Assembly (NCBI RefSeq): GCF_000017685.1
Contig: NC_010602.1
Span: 2,808,501 to 2,872,500 of the forward strand
Origin: Leptospira biflexa serovar Patoc strain 'Patoc 1 (Paris)'
GTDB lineage: Bacteria > Spirochaetota > Leptospiria > Leptospirales > Leptospiraceae
Direction of reading: 5' to 3'
DNA: 64,000 nucleotides
Position numbers and translations under genes: made by a program. This document shows, piece by piece, positions 8,814-17,784 of this stretch. Every line of letters starts with the position of its first letter. Position 1 is the first letter of the stretch. The notes under the pieces were generated by a model. That model was not told where the DNA came from and searched no databases. It saw nothing but the letters and a program-made list of their open reading frames with translations.

Positions 8814-9947
8814 ATGCGACCAATGGACCAAATCACAGGCAAAGAACAAAAAAACCATGTGATCTTACACTATCTCATGAATCAGGAAATGAAAGCCAGT
8901 TGGAACGGACAGGTGCAAACCATGACCGTTTTGCAAGAAGTACCTGGCGGTGAAGAGATCATCCTCCAATGGTCAGAAATTTGGCCCATCGGAGAAGGAT
9001 CGACAATTGTTCTCTCTAAGTTACTCGCACGATACCTCGAACTCCATTGCGTTTTTGTCAAACAACTGGCACCTCATAAAATCCAATTGCGTGTGGAAAA
9101 AGTCCTCATCGCCAAAAAAGAAAGACTGAATCCCAGATTTTCCATCACAGAAGAAGGAATGGTCAATGTCACAAACATTGTGAGTTCTAAAACCATCATC
9201 GAAGCCAATATGTTCAATATCCCCACTCTTGTCCGAGTCAACTTTGAAGACTATCGCAAACGAATGATGGTTCGATCCGGAGAAGCGGGCACCATGGATA
9301 TTTTTAAATCTGGAATGGAACGTAAGTTTGATGTTGTTAAGTCGAGTCAAAAAATCCTTTTCATCAAAGACGCCACAAGTCCCGAAAGTTACAAAATGGA
9401 TGCGGAAGGTTTTTTAAATTACGAAGATGATATCGAAGACAATGTCGACAAACTTGCGTTTGCCGCTCGTGATAAAAAAATTAAGTCAGAACTCATTTTA
9501 CCAATTCTTTACAAAAACGAATTAGAAGAAATCATACCCATTGGTTACTACTGGTTACAAACCAAAGACAAACTCATCTCTGATGACGATTTAAAATTTT
9601 ACCAAATCCAAATTTCCGAAATGATCGAACGGATCAAAGATGCAAATCTAATGACAACGGTAGAAAAATTCCCTGTCATCGATCTTTCGACTACTGGGCT
9701 CAAACTCCGAGTGAGTAACAGCACTTTGGTGGAAACCTTACCAAAACAAAAAGGGATTCTCCTTGAGTTAGTGTTTAAACTACAAACTCCGTTTCGATTT
9801 TTTGGGAAAATTGCTTGGGCTCACAAAGAAGAATCTGGTGATTTATTGGTTGGAGTTGAGTTTTCAGGAAAACGAACCTATGCAGAAAAAGTTCGTTTCG
9901 AAGAAAACATCGAAATCATCAAAAACAATGGTCGTACAGCGGCCTAA
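8814..9947 (+). CDS. PilZ-type protein, Leptospira DUF1577-like
   Basis: A cytoplasmic protein of 377 aa. The C-terminal 95 residues resemble a PilZ domain: FPVIDLSTTGLKLRVS matches the DxSxxG part, followed by FRFFGKIAWAHKE and LLVGVEFSG. The N-terminal RxxxR half of the c-di-GMP motif is not obvious, so ligand binding is uncertain. The large N-terminal region resembles the DUF1577 family, which I recall as restricted to Leptospira; this is from memory. An inverted repeat GGAAAT-TT-ATTTCC lies at 8769-8782, upstream of the ATG. Confidence 0.7.
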   Translation: MRPMDQITGKEQKNHVILHYLMNQEMKASWNGQVQTMTVLQEVPGGEEIILQWSEIWPIGEGSTIVLSKLLARYLELHCVFVKQLAPHKIQLRVEKVLIAKKERLNPRFSITEEGMVNVTNIVSSKTIIEANMFNIPTLVRVNFEDYRKRMMVRSGEAGTMDIFKSGMERKFDVVKSSQKILFIKDATSPESYKMDAEGFLNYEDDIEDNVDKLAFAARDKKIKSELILPILYKNELEEIIPIGYYWLQTKDKLISDDDLKFYQIQISEMIERIKDANLMTTVEKFPVIDLSTTGLKLRVSNSTLVETLPKQKGILLELVFKLQTPFRFFGKIAWAHKEESGDLLVGVEFSGKRTYAEKVRFEENIEIIKNNGRTAA

Positions 9948-9951
9948 ATTT

Positions 9952-10317
9952 TTACCTGATTTCCAGTTTGATGGTTTTTGAGAACTTGGGAATTTCATAC
10001 GCACAAACGTAGTATAACATCTTTAAGTCGATGTAATCGTACGCACGAGCCAAATCCTTTTGCCACATGGTATCCATTTTTTCCCAAGGGAGGTTTGGAT
10101 ACTTTTGTTTTTCCGATTGGGGGATTTTTAAGGATTCGGTTTGGATGGTTTTTAACATCTCTTCTGCAAAAAAACTATCGTGTTCCCCTTCCTTAAATTC
10201 TTGGATTTGATTTCGGAAAATAAAGCCTTCTAATTCCTTACAATAAAAAACCAATTCATGAAACATGGGTTCACCATAATTTGAGAACTGAACTCGGCTA
10301 GTTTTTTTCATTGGCAA
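9952..10317 (-). CDS. Solitary HepT-like protein with altered catalytic motif
   Basis: The 121-aa sequence follows the length and pattern of DUF86/HepT proteins from about residue 20 to the end: YPNLPWEKMDTM matches the usual HPEIPWREIxGM segment, and IDLKMLYYVCAYEIPKF matches the VDLxIVWxxVxxDLP tail. HepT toxins use RxxxxHxY. Here the region reads QKDLARAYDY, so the motif His is replaced by Arg and the Arg is not conserved. No MNT-type nucleotidyltransferase partner is adjacent. It may be a domesticated or inactive relative. Its start lies 33 bases from the fkp start, divergently. Confidence 0.55.
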   Translation of the reverse strand: MPMKKTSRVQFSNYGEPMFHELVFYCKELEGFIFRNQIQEFKEGEHDSFFAEEMLKTIQTESLKIPQSEKQKYPNLPWEKMDTMWQKDLARAYDYIDLKMLYYVCAYEIPKFSKTIKLEIR

Positions 10318-10349
10318 AGTTTCGGCCTTTGGTTAGCCTTTCGATTAGA

Positions 10350-10739
10350 ATGAAGTCTTGGATCCCCCTATCTCTCTCTTTTTTAATGTTTTTGAGTCTC
10401 CCCCTTTCCCCTGCGGAAAAAGATTTCCAAATCATTGACCTCGTCGTTGGCAAAGGAGATGAAGCCTTCTCTGGTTCCTATGTCACCGTCCATTATGTGG
10501 GAAAATTAAAAAACGGAACCAAATTTGATAGTTCACGCGATCGCAACCGCCCTTTTGAATTCAACTTGGGAGCAGGAGAAGTGGTGAAGGGTTGGGACAA
10601 AGGCATCAAAGGGATGCGAGTGGGTGGCAAACGGAAACTCATCATCCCACCAGAGCTTGGGTATGGCAGTAAAAAAGTAGGAAACATCCCACCTGACTCC
10701 ACTCTCATCTTTGAAGTGGAATTATTAAAAATATACTAA
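10350..10739 (+). CDS. Exported FKBP-type peptidyl-prolyl isomerase
   Basis: Speeds cis-trans isomerisation at proline, here outside the cytoplasm. I start at the ATG at 10350, which gives a clean signal peptide (MKSWIPLSLSFLMFLSLPLS). The longer reading from 10311 would bury it and overlap the divergent gene. The single FKBP domain has the expected residues: VTVHYVGKLKNGTKFDSS, FNLGAGEVVKGWDKGIKGM, GGKRKLIIPPELGYG, and the final LIFEVELLKI. At 129 aa this is the minimal form without a dimerisation domain. Confidence 0.93.
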   Translation: MKSWIPLSLSFLMFLSLPLSPAEKDFQIIDLVVGKGDEAFSGSYVTVHYVGKLKNGTKFDSSRDRNRPFEFNLGAGEVVKGWDKGIKGMRVGGKRKLIIPPELGYGSKKVGNIPPDSTLIFEVELLKIY

Positions 10740-10832
10740 TCCACTATATTCGAAATTTGGAATCCAAGGAAGGCCCTGGTCACTAGGGAAATTCCTTGAC
10801 AATTATTAGAATCCTTCTACCGTAAACCCTCT

Positions 10833-11753
10833 ATGGAAAGGAAACATCTTTTAGCCTCCACGTCTCTTCTCGTACTCTTCGTACTAATACTAACCAACTG
10901 TAAACCCAAATCAGATTCTGATGAAGAAACCTTGCTTCTGTTAGCTGCCGCAGCTTCCACTCGGATTTGTGCCAATTCCTCATTTACGGGGACGACGGTT
11001 GTAAATTCCACTGCCACCTTAAATGCGAGTACCGATTGTATCACAGGAATGACTTCCTCCATGTCGGCGGACCTCCCCGCTTGGATCCGAAACAATTTTA
11101 AATGTGCCGTCGGTTCTGTTTCGGGCAGTAATTATGTATTCCGTTCGCAAAATGTTCCAAATAACAAAAGTTATTATTTTGGATCTTCTTCCCCTATGTA
11201 CGAAGCCCTAGCTGGTGGCCAAACTCCTGCAGGGAATAACCAAATCCAATCTCAGTGTTTGGTGTATTCCATCCCGAGTGTTCCGGCAGAAAAGACAGGC
11301 ACCAAAACAGGAACCCAAAGTGGCTATGTCTCTGTGGGGATTACGGTGAATGGACTTGCGATCTTCAATAATGCGGCCGCACCAGGGGACACATTGGCTT
11401 CGGAAGTGTCCACCTTTGATAAGTTCAACGGCCACCCGCAAACGTCTGGGGTCTACCACCACCATGCCCAACCACTCAATGTTTCCAATAATAATGCCAA
11501 TTTGATTGGTGTCCTCTTGGATGGGTTCCCGGTTTACGGACAACTTTGTGACGGTGGCACTGCTGATACGGGAAATGATGCCGCACCTGGTACGGGAACA
11601 CCAATTCTTGATGCCAACCATGGCCATACGGCAAATACCGTTTTGTTCCCGGGCGGAATTTACCATTACCATTATGCAAATGATACCACGGCTGGGACAA
11701 ATACCCTTATCGGTTCCCAATTCCACGGGACTCCAGGAACAGTTTCCAACTAA
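10833..11753 (+). CDS. YHYH-domain lipoprotein
   Basis: A 306-aa lipoprotein (LILTNC, Cys23) with a Ser/Ala-rich linker and a YHYH domain. The domain shows GVYHHHAQP near residue 210 and IYHYHYAND near residue 275, with DGFPVYG between them. Paired His clusters suggest metal binding, but no activity is established for the family as far as I know. It begins an apparent operon with a MORN-repeat lipoprotein and a SCO1 protein, so a link to copper handling or respiration is plausible by context only. Confidence 0.85.
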   Translation: MERKHLLASTSLLVLFVLILTNCKPKSDSDEETLLLLAAAASTRICANSSFTGTTVVNSTATLNASTDCITGMTSSMSADLPAWIRNNFKCAVGSVSGSNYVFRSQNVPNNKSYYFGSSSPMYEALAGGQTPAGNNQIQSQCLVYSIPSVPAEKTGTKTGTQSGYVSVGITVNGLAIFNNAAAPGDTLASEVSTFDKFNGHPQTSGVYHHHAQPLNVSNNNANLIGVLLDGFPVYGQLCDGGTADTGNDAAPGTGTPILDANHGHTANTVLFPGGIYHYHYANDTTAGTNTLIGSQFHGTPGTVSN

Positions 11754-11760
11754 ACCTCGT

Positions 11761-12336
11761 TTGGTTCGAATCCTATCTCCTGTATTTTGTTTTAGCCTTC
11801 TCCTTTGTTTGTCCTGTGCCAAACAAAGGGTGGAAGTGGGGAACAAAGATTTATCCGAAGATCAAAACCACTTCCTCCTCTTCCAAGGGGAACGATTTAC
11901 CGGGATTCTGGTCGCAGAAAACACGATCCTTGCCGAAACCTATGAGACCGAATACTATAAAGGAGTCCCTCACGGGAGTTATACGGTAAAAACCTTTGGC
12001 GGAGTGGTCCTCGAAACAAGGACGGTTCGGTATGGGCAAAAACATGGTAGCCACCAATTGTATTTTCCCAATGGGAAACTGAGACAAAGTTCTGAATTTG
12101 AGAACGGGATCCCTGTCGGCGAACACATCGAATACTTTGACAACGGCGAGATGTCTACCTACCAAACTTTTTTTCCTTCGGGCAAACCAAAGGTCGTCAA
12201 AAAATGGAACAAACGAGGGCAAATTTATTTGAACCATGTGTTTTTGGAATCGGGAGAAAGTTTTGGAAAACCGGGTAGTAAACTTTGTGAACCCGTTCCA
12301 GAAAACAACGTAGAAGAGAACGGCACCAAACTTTGA
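11761..12336 (+). CDS. MORN-variant (YwqK-like) repeat lipoprotein
   Basis: The open frame extends upstream through the YHYH gene, but a TTG at 11761, 8 bases after that gene's stop, gives a lipoprotein signal (VRILSPVFCFSLLLCLSC) and 191 aa. The mature part has MORN_2-type repeats: GVPHGSYTVK, YGQKHGSHQLYFPNGKL, NGIPVGEHIEYFDNGEM and a fourth ending SGKPKVVKKWNKRGQ. Such repeats are common in surface proteins annotated as YwqK antitoxin-like. The stop overlaps a TTG of the next frame (TTGA), indicating coupling to the SCO1 gene. Confidence 0.72.
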   Translation: MVRILSPVFCFSLLLCLSCAKQRVEVGNKDLSEDQNHFLLFQGERFTGILVAENTILAETYETEYYKGVPHGSYTVKTFGGVVLETRTVRYGQKHGSHQLYFPNGKLRQSSEFENGIPVGEHIEYFDNGEMSTYQTFFPSGKPKVVKKWNKRGQIYLNHVFLESGESFGKPGSKLCEPVPENNVEENGTKL

Positions 12337-12362
12337 TTTGTTGGGCATCTACAATATTTGGA

Positions 12363-13070
12363 ATGAAACCTAAAAAACCAAATCCACAAAATCACTTTCG
12401 AAAAAAGGTAAGAGCCCTTCTCCCTCTCCTCTTTTTCCTTGTCGCTTTATCACTTGTTATGTGTAAGGAAACAGAGTCCAAACCAGAAAGAGATTCCCTT
12501 CCTTATTTTTTAGGAAAGGATTTTGATCCTGTTTGGACAAAGGATCCGAGTGCCTTAGAAGGTCTGAAACAAATCCCAGAAGGATTCCAACTCACAAACC
12601 ATTTGGGGCAAACTTACCGATGGAAAGACCATCCCAAACCAGTGAGCCTTGTTGTCTTTTTTTATGCGACCTGCCGAGGGATATGTCCCCTCATCACAAA
12701 AAACATCATCCAAATCCAACCTGATTTGGCCGAGTTTCCCAATTTAGAAATTCATTCCATCTCCATCAATCCAAAGGAAGATACACCGAGTGTCCTATCA
12801 AACTATCGAAAGCTCTACAAAATCCAAAACCCAAATTGGTTTTTCCATACGGGTGAGGTGGAAGTGATTGAGTCCTTTGCCAAATCCACCTGTGGTGCCG
12901 AGGTGGAAGGATTTTCTTTGGAAAAAAACAAGTATGAGTTTGTTCATACAGAAAATATTTTTTTGTTTGATGGGAAAAACTACTTACGTGGAATTTACAG
13001 AGCCAAAGGGACGGGCGACATACAAAGGTTAGTCGCCGACCTTCGGTTGATAACGAAAAAACAAAACTGA
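12363..13070 (+). CDS. SCO1/SenC-family copper protein, lipoprotein
   Basis: A thioredoxin-fold protein that in relatives delivers copper to, or reduces, the CuA centre of cytochrome oxidase. The ATG at 12363 gives a basic N-terminus, a hydrophobic stretch and the lipobox LVMC (Cys34). The copper ligands are present: Cys104 and Cys108 in YATCRGICP and His195 in FVHTEN. An upstream TTG overlapping the previous stop could add 10 residues. It is last in the YHYH-MORN-SCO1 operon and is followed by a strong terminator. Confidence 0.88.
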   Translation: MKPKKPNPQNHFRKKVRALLPLLFFLVALSLVMCKETESKPERDSLPYFLGKDFDPVWTKDPSALEGLKQIPEGFQLTNHLGQTYRWKDHPKPVSLVVFFYATCRGICPLITKNIIQIQPDLAEFPNLEIHSISINPKEDTPSVLSNYRKLYKIQNPNWFFHTGEVEVIESFAKSTCGAEVEGFSLEKNKYEFVHTENIFLFDGKNYLRGIYRAKGTGDIQRLVADLRLITKKQN

Positions 13071-13109
13071 ATTCAAAATCCCAATCGGAATGACCTATCC
13101 CACGAAAGG

Positions 13110-13138
13110 AACTAAATTTCGATTTAGTTTTTGATTTT
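13110..13138 (+). terminator. Intrinsic terminator of the YHYH-MORN-SCO1 operon
   Basis: A perfect 8-bp stem (AACTAAAT / ATTTAGTT) with a stable TTCG tetraloop is followed by TTTGATTTT on the plus strand. It lies 40 bases after the SCO1 stop. Its right half and T-tract extend into the last codons of the convergent ABC permease gene. In the minus direction the stem is not followed by a T-run. Confidence 0.75.
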
Positions 13139-13885
13139 ATACCCAGTGCGAAAGATAAGCCATGTCACAAACAAACACACTGATAAAAACACTAAAATCA
13201 TTGTGATACTCACAGACAAAGCAACATCTGCTCGTTCAAAAAAGCTGTACCGAAATCCGCTCACGAGATACAACACTGGATTGAACATGCTCACTCGTTG
13301 CCAAAAACTTGGTAACATTTGGATGGAATAAAAACTCCCACCGAGAAAAACAAGGGGTGTGATCACAAGCATGGGAATCATTTGTAGTTTTTCAAAACTA
13401 TCCGCCCAAATCCCAATCACAAATCCAAACAAACTAAAGCTAATGCATGTTAACACAAGGAAAAATACCATTAAAAACGGATGATCGATCCGAATGGGAA
13501 CAAAAAAGGAAGCGGTAAAAAGCATCAAAATCCCAAGCATCAGTGATTTGGTGGCCGCTGCCCCCACATACCCAATCACCACTTCCCACATGGTCACAGG
13601 AGCCGAAAGGATCTCGTAAATGGTTCCATTGAACTTAGGAAAATAAATCCCAAAGGATGCATTGGAGATACTTTCAGTTAAGAGTGACAACATCACAAGG
13701 CCTGGCACAATGAAACTTCCATAGTGGATCCCATCAATCTCTTGGATCCGAGATCCAATCGCGGAACCAAAGACAATGAAATACAACGACGTGGAAAGTA
13801 CAGGAGAGGCAATACTTTGTAGTAAGGTACGAAAGGTTCGTGCCATTTCAAACCGGTAGATTGCTTGGATTGCAAAAAAATTCAT
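13124..13885 (-). CDS. ABC-2-type exporter permease
   Basis: A 253-aa polytopic inner-membrane protein with six predicted membrane spans. These include [16 protein letters not shown], the long span [16 protein letters not shown], and a C-terminal helix ending [13 protein letters not shown]. The stretch [20 protein letters not shown] before the last span is typical of ABC-2 permeases of the NodJ/DrrB type. Its start overlaps the ATPase stop by 4 bases (ATGA). Substrate unknown; relatives export lipids, polysaccharides or drugs. Confidence 0.87.
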   Translation of the reverse strand: MNFFAIQAIYRFEMARTFRTLLQSIASPVLSTSLYFIVFGSAIGSRIQEIDGIHYGSFIVPGLVMLSLLTESISNASFGIYFPKFNGTIYEILSAPVTMWEVVIGYVGAAATKSLMLGILMLFTASFFVPIRIDHPFLMVFFLVLTCISFSLFGFVIGIWADSFEKLQMIPMLVITPLVFLGGSFYSIQMLPSFWQRVSMFNPVLYLVSGFRYSFFERADVALSVSITMILVFLSVCLFVTWLIFRTGYKIKN

Positions 13886-14808
13886 ACGGACTCCTGTAAT
13901 AATTGAACAAAAATTTCTTCCAAAGAACTTTGTTTGGTACTCAAATCACTGAATTGGATTTTTTCTTTTTTGAGATCATCGAGTAGTTTTGTGATCACAC
14001 TGCTATCATCAGAACGATCGTAAGTGAAGACAAGTGCTGAATTGTTATCGGCAAGTTCCAATTTGAATTTTGATAAAGATTTGGGTAATGACTTGATCGG
14101 TTTTTTTAAATCAATTCGCAATTGTTTGGTTCCCAATTGTTTCATGAGTTTGTCTTTGTTTTCTGTGAGGAAAATTTCTCCTTTTCGGATCACAGAGATT
14201 CGGTCGGCGATTGACTCCGCCTCTTCGATGTAATGTGTGGTAAGGATGATGGTGACTCCTTTTTTACGAAGGGATTCCACTATTTTCCACATATCTTTTC
14301 TAAGTTCCACATCCACACCAGCACTTGGTTCATCTAAAAATAGAATCCTTGGTTCGTGTGACAATGCTTTGGCGATAAGTACACGCCGTTTCATCCCACC
14401 AGATAATGTCATGATCCTTTGGTCTTTTTTGTCCCAAAGGGAAAGGGATTTTAATACTTCTTCGATGTAACTTGGATTTGCTGGTTTTCCGTAAAGGCCC
14501 CTTGTGAAACTCACACTTGCCCAAACTGTTTCAAAGGCATGGACACTCAGTTCCTGAGGCACAAGTCCAATGAGAGACCTGGTTTTTTTGAAATCACGAA
14601 TGATATCATGCCCATCCACAGTCACCTCGCCAGCGCTAGGTGAGACGATCCCACATATCAAATTGATGAGTGTGGTTTTGCCAGCACCATTGGGACCCAG
14701 AAGGGCGTGGATTTCCCCATCAGCCACTACCCAATTCACAGTTTTTAATGCTTGGAATCCATTTTCATAGGACTTGGAAACTTGTTTTACGGTTAGGATT
14801 GGTTTCAA
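13882..14808 (-). CDS. ABC exporter ATP-binding protein
   Basis: Supplies ATP-driven power to the adjacent permease. Walker A is GPNGAGKTT (about residues 38-46), the Q-loop is VPQE, the signature is LSGGMKRR, Walker B is [10 protein letters not shown] and the H-loop His is in [10 protein letters not shown]. The C-terminal 85 residues form the extra domain common in DrrA-type ATPases. It overlaps both neighbours by 4 bases, so the three genes 16301-13124 are one translationally coupled operon. Confidence 0.9.
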   Translation of the reverse strand: MKPILTVKQVSKSYENGFQALKTVNWVVADGEIHALLGPNGAGKTTLINLICGIVSPSAGEVTVDGHDIIRDFKKTRSLIGLVPQELSVHAFETVWASVSFTRGLYGKPANPSYIEEVLKSLSLWDKKDQRIMTLSGGMKRRVLIAKALSHEPRILFLDEPSAGVDVELRKDMWKIVESLRKKGVTIILTTHYIEEAESIADRISVIRKGEIFLTENKDKLMKQLGTKQLRIDLKKPIKSLPKSLSKFKLELADNNSALVFTYDRSDDSSVITKLLDDLKKEKIQFSDLSTKQSSLEEIFVQLLQESV

Positions 14809-16301
14809 ACGGTTTCATCCTTCCAGCCAATGTCTGAGAGGAAGTCGTCATAACCACCATCATAGACAAAAACTCGGTCATCATCGAATACAATTAGTTT
14901 TGTCGCCACAGCACGCAAGTGCATTTCGTTGTGGGTGACCATAATCACAGATCCATCAAAATTATCGATGGCTTCAATCAGAGAGTCGCAGGACTGCATA
15001 TCTAAGTGGTTTGTCGGTTCATCTAAGTAAAGTAAGTGGCAAGGGGTCACTAAAATTTTACCAAGTAATACCCGGCTCTTTTCTCCCCCCGAAAGGACCT
15101 TCACTTTTTTTAAGGCAAGGTCTTCTGAAAACATCAAACCACCAGCAATATTACGAGCTTTCCCTTCCGAACAATTAGGATCGGCACTCATAATTTCCTG
15201 CACGACTGTATTCCCTTCTGTCATATTCAGTTTGTTTGTTTGTCCGAAGTATCCTTCTTTTAAGATCGGGTGTTTTTTTACGGCACCAGAAACAGGTGAG
15301 AGTTCCCCTGCAATGAGTTTGAGAAGGGTAGATTTTCCTTTTCCGTTTTTTCCGATGATACAAATCCGATCTTCTGGCCCGACACTGATAGAAAAATTTT
15401 CAAACAAAAAAGGAGACTTCCCATCATAGGAAAAAGAAACATCTTCTACGCTTAACATTTGATTGGCGGAGAATGGGGCACTGTTAAAGTACAATTCCAT
15501 ATCTTCGATGGAATCCAGAGCTTTCATCTCACCTTGTTTTTCTAATTTTTTCACACGGGATTGGGTACGGCTCGCAAAACTAGCCTTGGCTTTGAACTTG
15601 GCGATGAACATTTCTTCTTGTTTTCGTTTTTTGGCTTCGTTGAGTCTCGTTTTTTCGTAAATTTCTTCTGCCTGGTTGATTTGGGTGTATAATTTTTCTG
15701 TATCACCTTGTACTTTGATGGCTTTGGTACGGTGGATGGCGACTGTATGGGTCACAACACTGTCCATAAAACTTCTATCGTGTGTGATGAGGATGATTTC
15801 CCCTTCCCATTCACGAAGGAACTCCTCTAACCAACGTATGGTGACAATATCCAAATAGTTGTTTGGTTCATCTAAGATGAGCATGTCTGGAGCAGACACA
15901 AGGAGTTTTGCCAAGTTCATCCGAATTTGGTAACCACCAGAAAATTCATTGGGGCTTCTTTCCATATCCCCTTCTGAAAATCCAAGTCCAAATAAAATCC
16001 GCTCCACTTTCCAAGTTTCGTATTCATCCCCTTCAGGCAAACCAAGGGCACATTCTTCAAGAACTGTTGGTTTCGTAAAAACTAAGTGTTGTTCTAAGTG
16101 GCCAATGCGGTAACCTTTCGGGATGGTGATGTTTCCAGAATCAGCTTCTGTTTTTCCTAAAATGATTTGAACAAGAGTAGACTTTCCGTGGCCATTACGA
16201 CCCACAAGTCCCACTCTTTCTCCACGGTTGACACTGAATTGTAAGTCATCGAATAAAACATTGCCGTTGAATTGTTTGTTTAAGCCAGATATTTTGATCA
16301 T
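14805..16301 (-). CDS. ABC-F family ATPase (YbiT/Uup-like)
   Basis: A soluble protein of 498 aa with two ABC domains and no membrane spans. Members act on the ribosome rather than in transport. Domain 1 has Walker [10 protein letters not shown], signature FSGGYQIR and Walker [12 protein letters not shown]. Domain 2 has [17 protein letters not shown] and [11 protein letters not shown]. The charged linker (about residues 205-265, rich in EAKKRKQEE) is the P-site tRNA interaction motif region. Both Walker B Glu residues are intact, so it should hydrolyse ATP. It shares 4 bases with the exporter ATPase. Confidence 0.9.
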   Translation of the reverse strand: MIKISGLNKQFNGNVLFDDLQFSVNRGERVGLVGRNGHGKSTLVQIILGKTEADSGNITIPKGYRIGHLEQHLVFTKPTVLEECALGLPEGDEYETWKVERILFGLGFSEGDMERSPNEFSGGYQIRMNLAKLLVSAPDMLILDEPNNYLDIVTIRWLEEFLREWEGEIILITHDRSFMDSVVTHTVAIHRTKAIKVQGDTEKLYTQINQAEEIYEKTRLNEAKKRKQEEMFIAKFKAKASFASRTQSRVKKLEKQGEMKALDSIEDMELYFNSAPFSANQMLSVEDVSFSYDGKSPFLFENFSISVGPEDRICIIGKNGKGKSTLLKLIAGELSPVSGAVKKHPILKEGYFGQTNKLNMTEGNTVVQEIMSADPNCSEGKARNIAGGLMFSEDLALKKVKVLSGGEKSRVLLGKILVTPCHLLYLDEPTNHLDMQSCDSLIEAIDNFDGSVIMVTHNEMHLRAVATKLIVFDDDRVFVYDGGYDDFLSDIGWKDETV

Positions 16302-16488
16302 ATAAATTCCGAAGGGGGAGTAGGTATAAAACCAAGATGCAGAATCTAGCCGAAAGGACGAGTAGAAAGAAATGAAAAATTGTGGGTTTTTTACGGTTTT
16401 ACAACCAAAATTCTGACATAATCTCTTAATTGACGAAGCCCATCAATTATGAACTTTTTTTACACCCTCAAACAACCGAAACTGTACT

Positions 16489-17226
16489 GTGCGAACCTTT
16501 CTTTTTTATTTACTAGGAGGCCTATGTTTTGTTTGGGGGAACCAAACTCACTCCAATGGTAATTTACAAGTCGCATTTGGTGCTGAAGAAAACTACTTAC
16601 TCGTTCGCTCCATTGATTCCAGCATCATCCACTTGGGCAACACCGAAGAAAAATTAGAATATAGAGACATCATAGACGAATACTTACGATTCAAAAGCCT
16701 TCATATCCAAGGTAAATATGGTGACGCATACCTTGCTGTTCGTTCCACCCAATACAAACTCATCCAATTGTATGACAAAATTCTTACTAAAAATATAACA
16801 CTTGTTCGTAGTGAACTTGAGACCCTCGGCAGAAAAGCAAGGGACAAAGAAAAAACACAAACCAAAGCCTTTTTACGATTGGCACTCCGCGATGTAAGCG
16901 AAGCAGAACAAAAGTTAGTGATGGCAAGGAATATGCGTCCCTACTTATACCTTTTAAAATTAAGAGAAATGTTATTTTCTTTGAAGATCTTGAAACATGC
17001 AGGTAAGTTTGTGATCTTTCTCAACTTACTTCATGATGGCCAATACATGGATTCCATCGAGTTTTATGATTTTGATTCCATTGAATCAGAACTCATACGA
17101 GGGTTTGGAAAAGGAACCAAACTCCTTGCGATGCATTATGATAATGTTTTCCTTCCTTATGGCGACGGAAGTATCTATGAAGACAAAATGACCAATTTTA
17201 AAGTCCAAAACATCAAACAGGACTAA
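16489..17226 (+). CDS. Hypothetical exported protein, 245 aa
   Basis: Starts at GTG with an N-terminal hydrophobic segment (RTFLFYLLGGLCFVWG) that looks like a signal peptide. The rest is helical and charged with no family I recognise. It includes a probable long helix around LGRKARDKEKTQTKAFLRLALRDVSEAEQKL (given by its ends: residues about 114-145). No downstream partner is present: the integron-like insert begins immediately after its stop codon. The 187 bases upstream hold no clear promoter. Confidence 0.65.
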   Translation: MRTFLFYLLGGLCFVWGNQTHSNGNLQVAFGAEENYLLVRSIDSSIIHLGNTEEKLEYRDIIDEYLRFKSLHIQGKYGDAYLAVRSTQYKLIQLYDKILTKNITLVRSELETLGRKARDKEKTQTKAFLRLALRDVSEAEQKLVMARNMRPYLYLLKLREMLFSLKILKHAGKFVIFLNLLHDGQYMDSIEFYDFDSIESELIRGFGKGTKLLAMHYDNVFLPYGDGSIYEDKMTNFKVQNIKQD

Positions 17227-17246
17227 TCCTTCGATCGTTTGAGGAA

Positions 17247-17316
17247 TGTGGCAGAAGCCCAAGCGAGGGCCTTGCTTTGAAGAGTAGCGGTTAGTTATTG
17301 TTATGCGAAGTTACAA
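17247..17316 (+). repeat. Truncated attC-like repeat (right half)
   Basis: About 70 bases matching the right part of the element at 17777-17946: TGTGGC, then GCCCAAGCGAGGGC, then GCGGTTAGTTA, then TTGTTATGCGAAGTT. The left half of the element is missing; only 20 bases separate the match from the stop of the 245-aa gene. Read on the minus strand it directly follows the HigA remnant and begins CATAACAATAACTAACCGC, as a cassette recombination site would. The interpretation as attC is inference. Confidence 0.55.
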
Positions 17317-17325
17317 ACTGCACGA

Positions 17326-17524
17326 TCAAATGAATACCGAAGGAGAAATATTAAATTTTTCTGCAGTGCTTTGATTTGCCGTACATTTAATTCTCTTTTC
17401 CCATTTAAGATTTCTGAAACAACACCTTGACTAATTTTTTGTATTGTTTATCAGTATGAGGGACAGAGAGAATATCTTTAACATCGTTCCAAACATTTCT
17501 AACTTTTTCAATTTCTAGAATCAT
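17326..17524 (-). pseudogene. HigA-like antitoxin remnant, internally deleted and frameshifted
   Basis: On the minus strand an ATG at 17524 begins MILEIEKVRNVWNDVKDIL and soon reaches DKQYKKL, like the start of HigA antitoxins. In a different frame the DNA then encodes SQGVVSEILNGKRELNVRQ, the recognition-helix region of the HigA Xre domain. A further frame change restores the family ending FNISPSVFI before a stop at 17326. The middle of the protein (roughly 45-60 codons) is missing. The gene cannot make a normal antitoxin. It lies 11 bases after the HigB remnant in the usual toxin-first order. Confidence 0.75.
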
Positions 17525-17535
17525 AAGTTTTCCAT

Positions 17536-17784
17536 TTACCATTTACCTTTATCATATTCAGAATGTGATAAAATGTTTCTTACAAAAACTTTCTGCCTAT
17601 TGAAATGAATAGCCGCAATCAATCTAAAGCGGTTTCCGCTAAAGTTAAAAACTGTAAATATACCAACCTGGTTCACGGAGTTGAAAACTTTCTTCAATTC
17701 ATTAAAGTCCTTAAAAATAGTTTTTTTTAATAATTCAAGTGTTACCCATGTCCTGAGGCATACATTTTTGCTATTTCGTATAAC
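17536..17784 (-). pseudogene. HigB-like toxin remnant lacking a start codon
   Basis: An open frame of 82 codons ends at 17536 and carries the HigB mRNA-interferase core: VNQVGIFTVFN, then NRFRLIAAIHFNRQKVFVR, then LSHSEYDKGKW. HigB proteins normally have about 20 residues before the first conserved Trp; here there are about 12, and no ATG, GTG or TTG occurs in frame before codon 30. Upstream the frame runs into a TAG inside the attC-like repeat. It is therefore a 5'-eroded toxin, probably silent unless a non-standard start is used. Confidence 0.75.

Noticed and set aside
10796..10801. TTGACA as a -35 box before the YHYH gene
   Set aside because: No acceptable -10 hexamer at 16-18 bases, and the start of transcription would fall almost at the ATG.
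11506..11760. Upstream extension of the MORN lipoprotein frame
   Set aside because: It lies inside the YHYH gene and would place 85 residues before a textbook lipoprotein signal; the TTG at 11761 is preferred.
11208..11846. 212-codon antisense frame across the YHYH gene
   Set aside because: Low-complexity composition and complete overlap with the YHYH and MORN genes, which have clear motifs.
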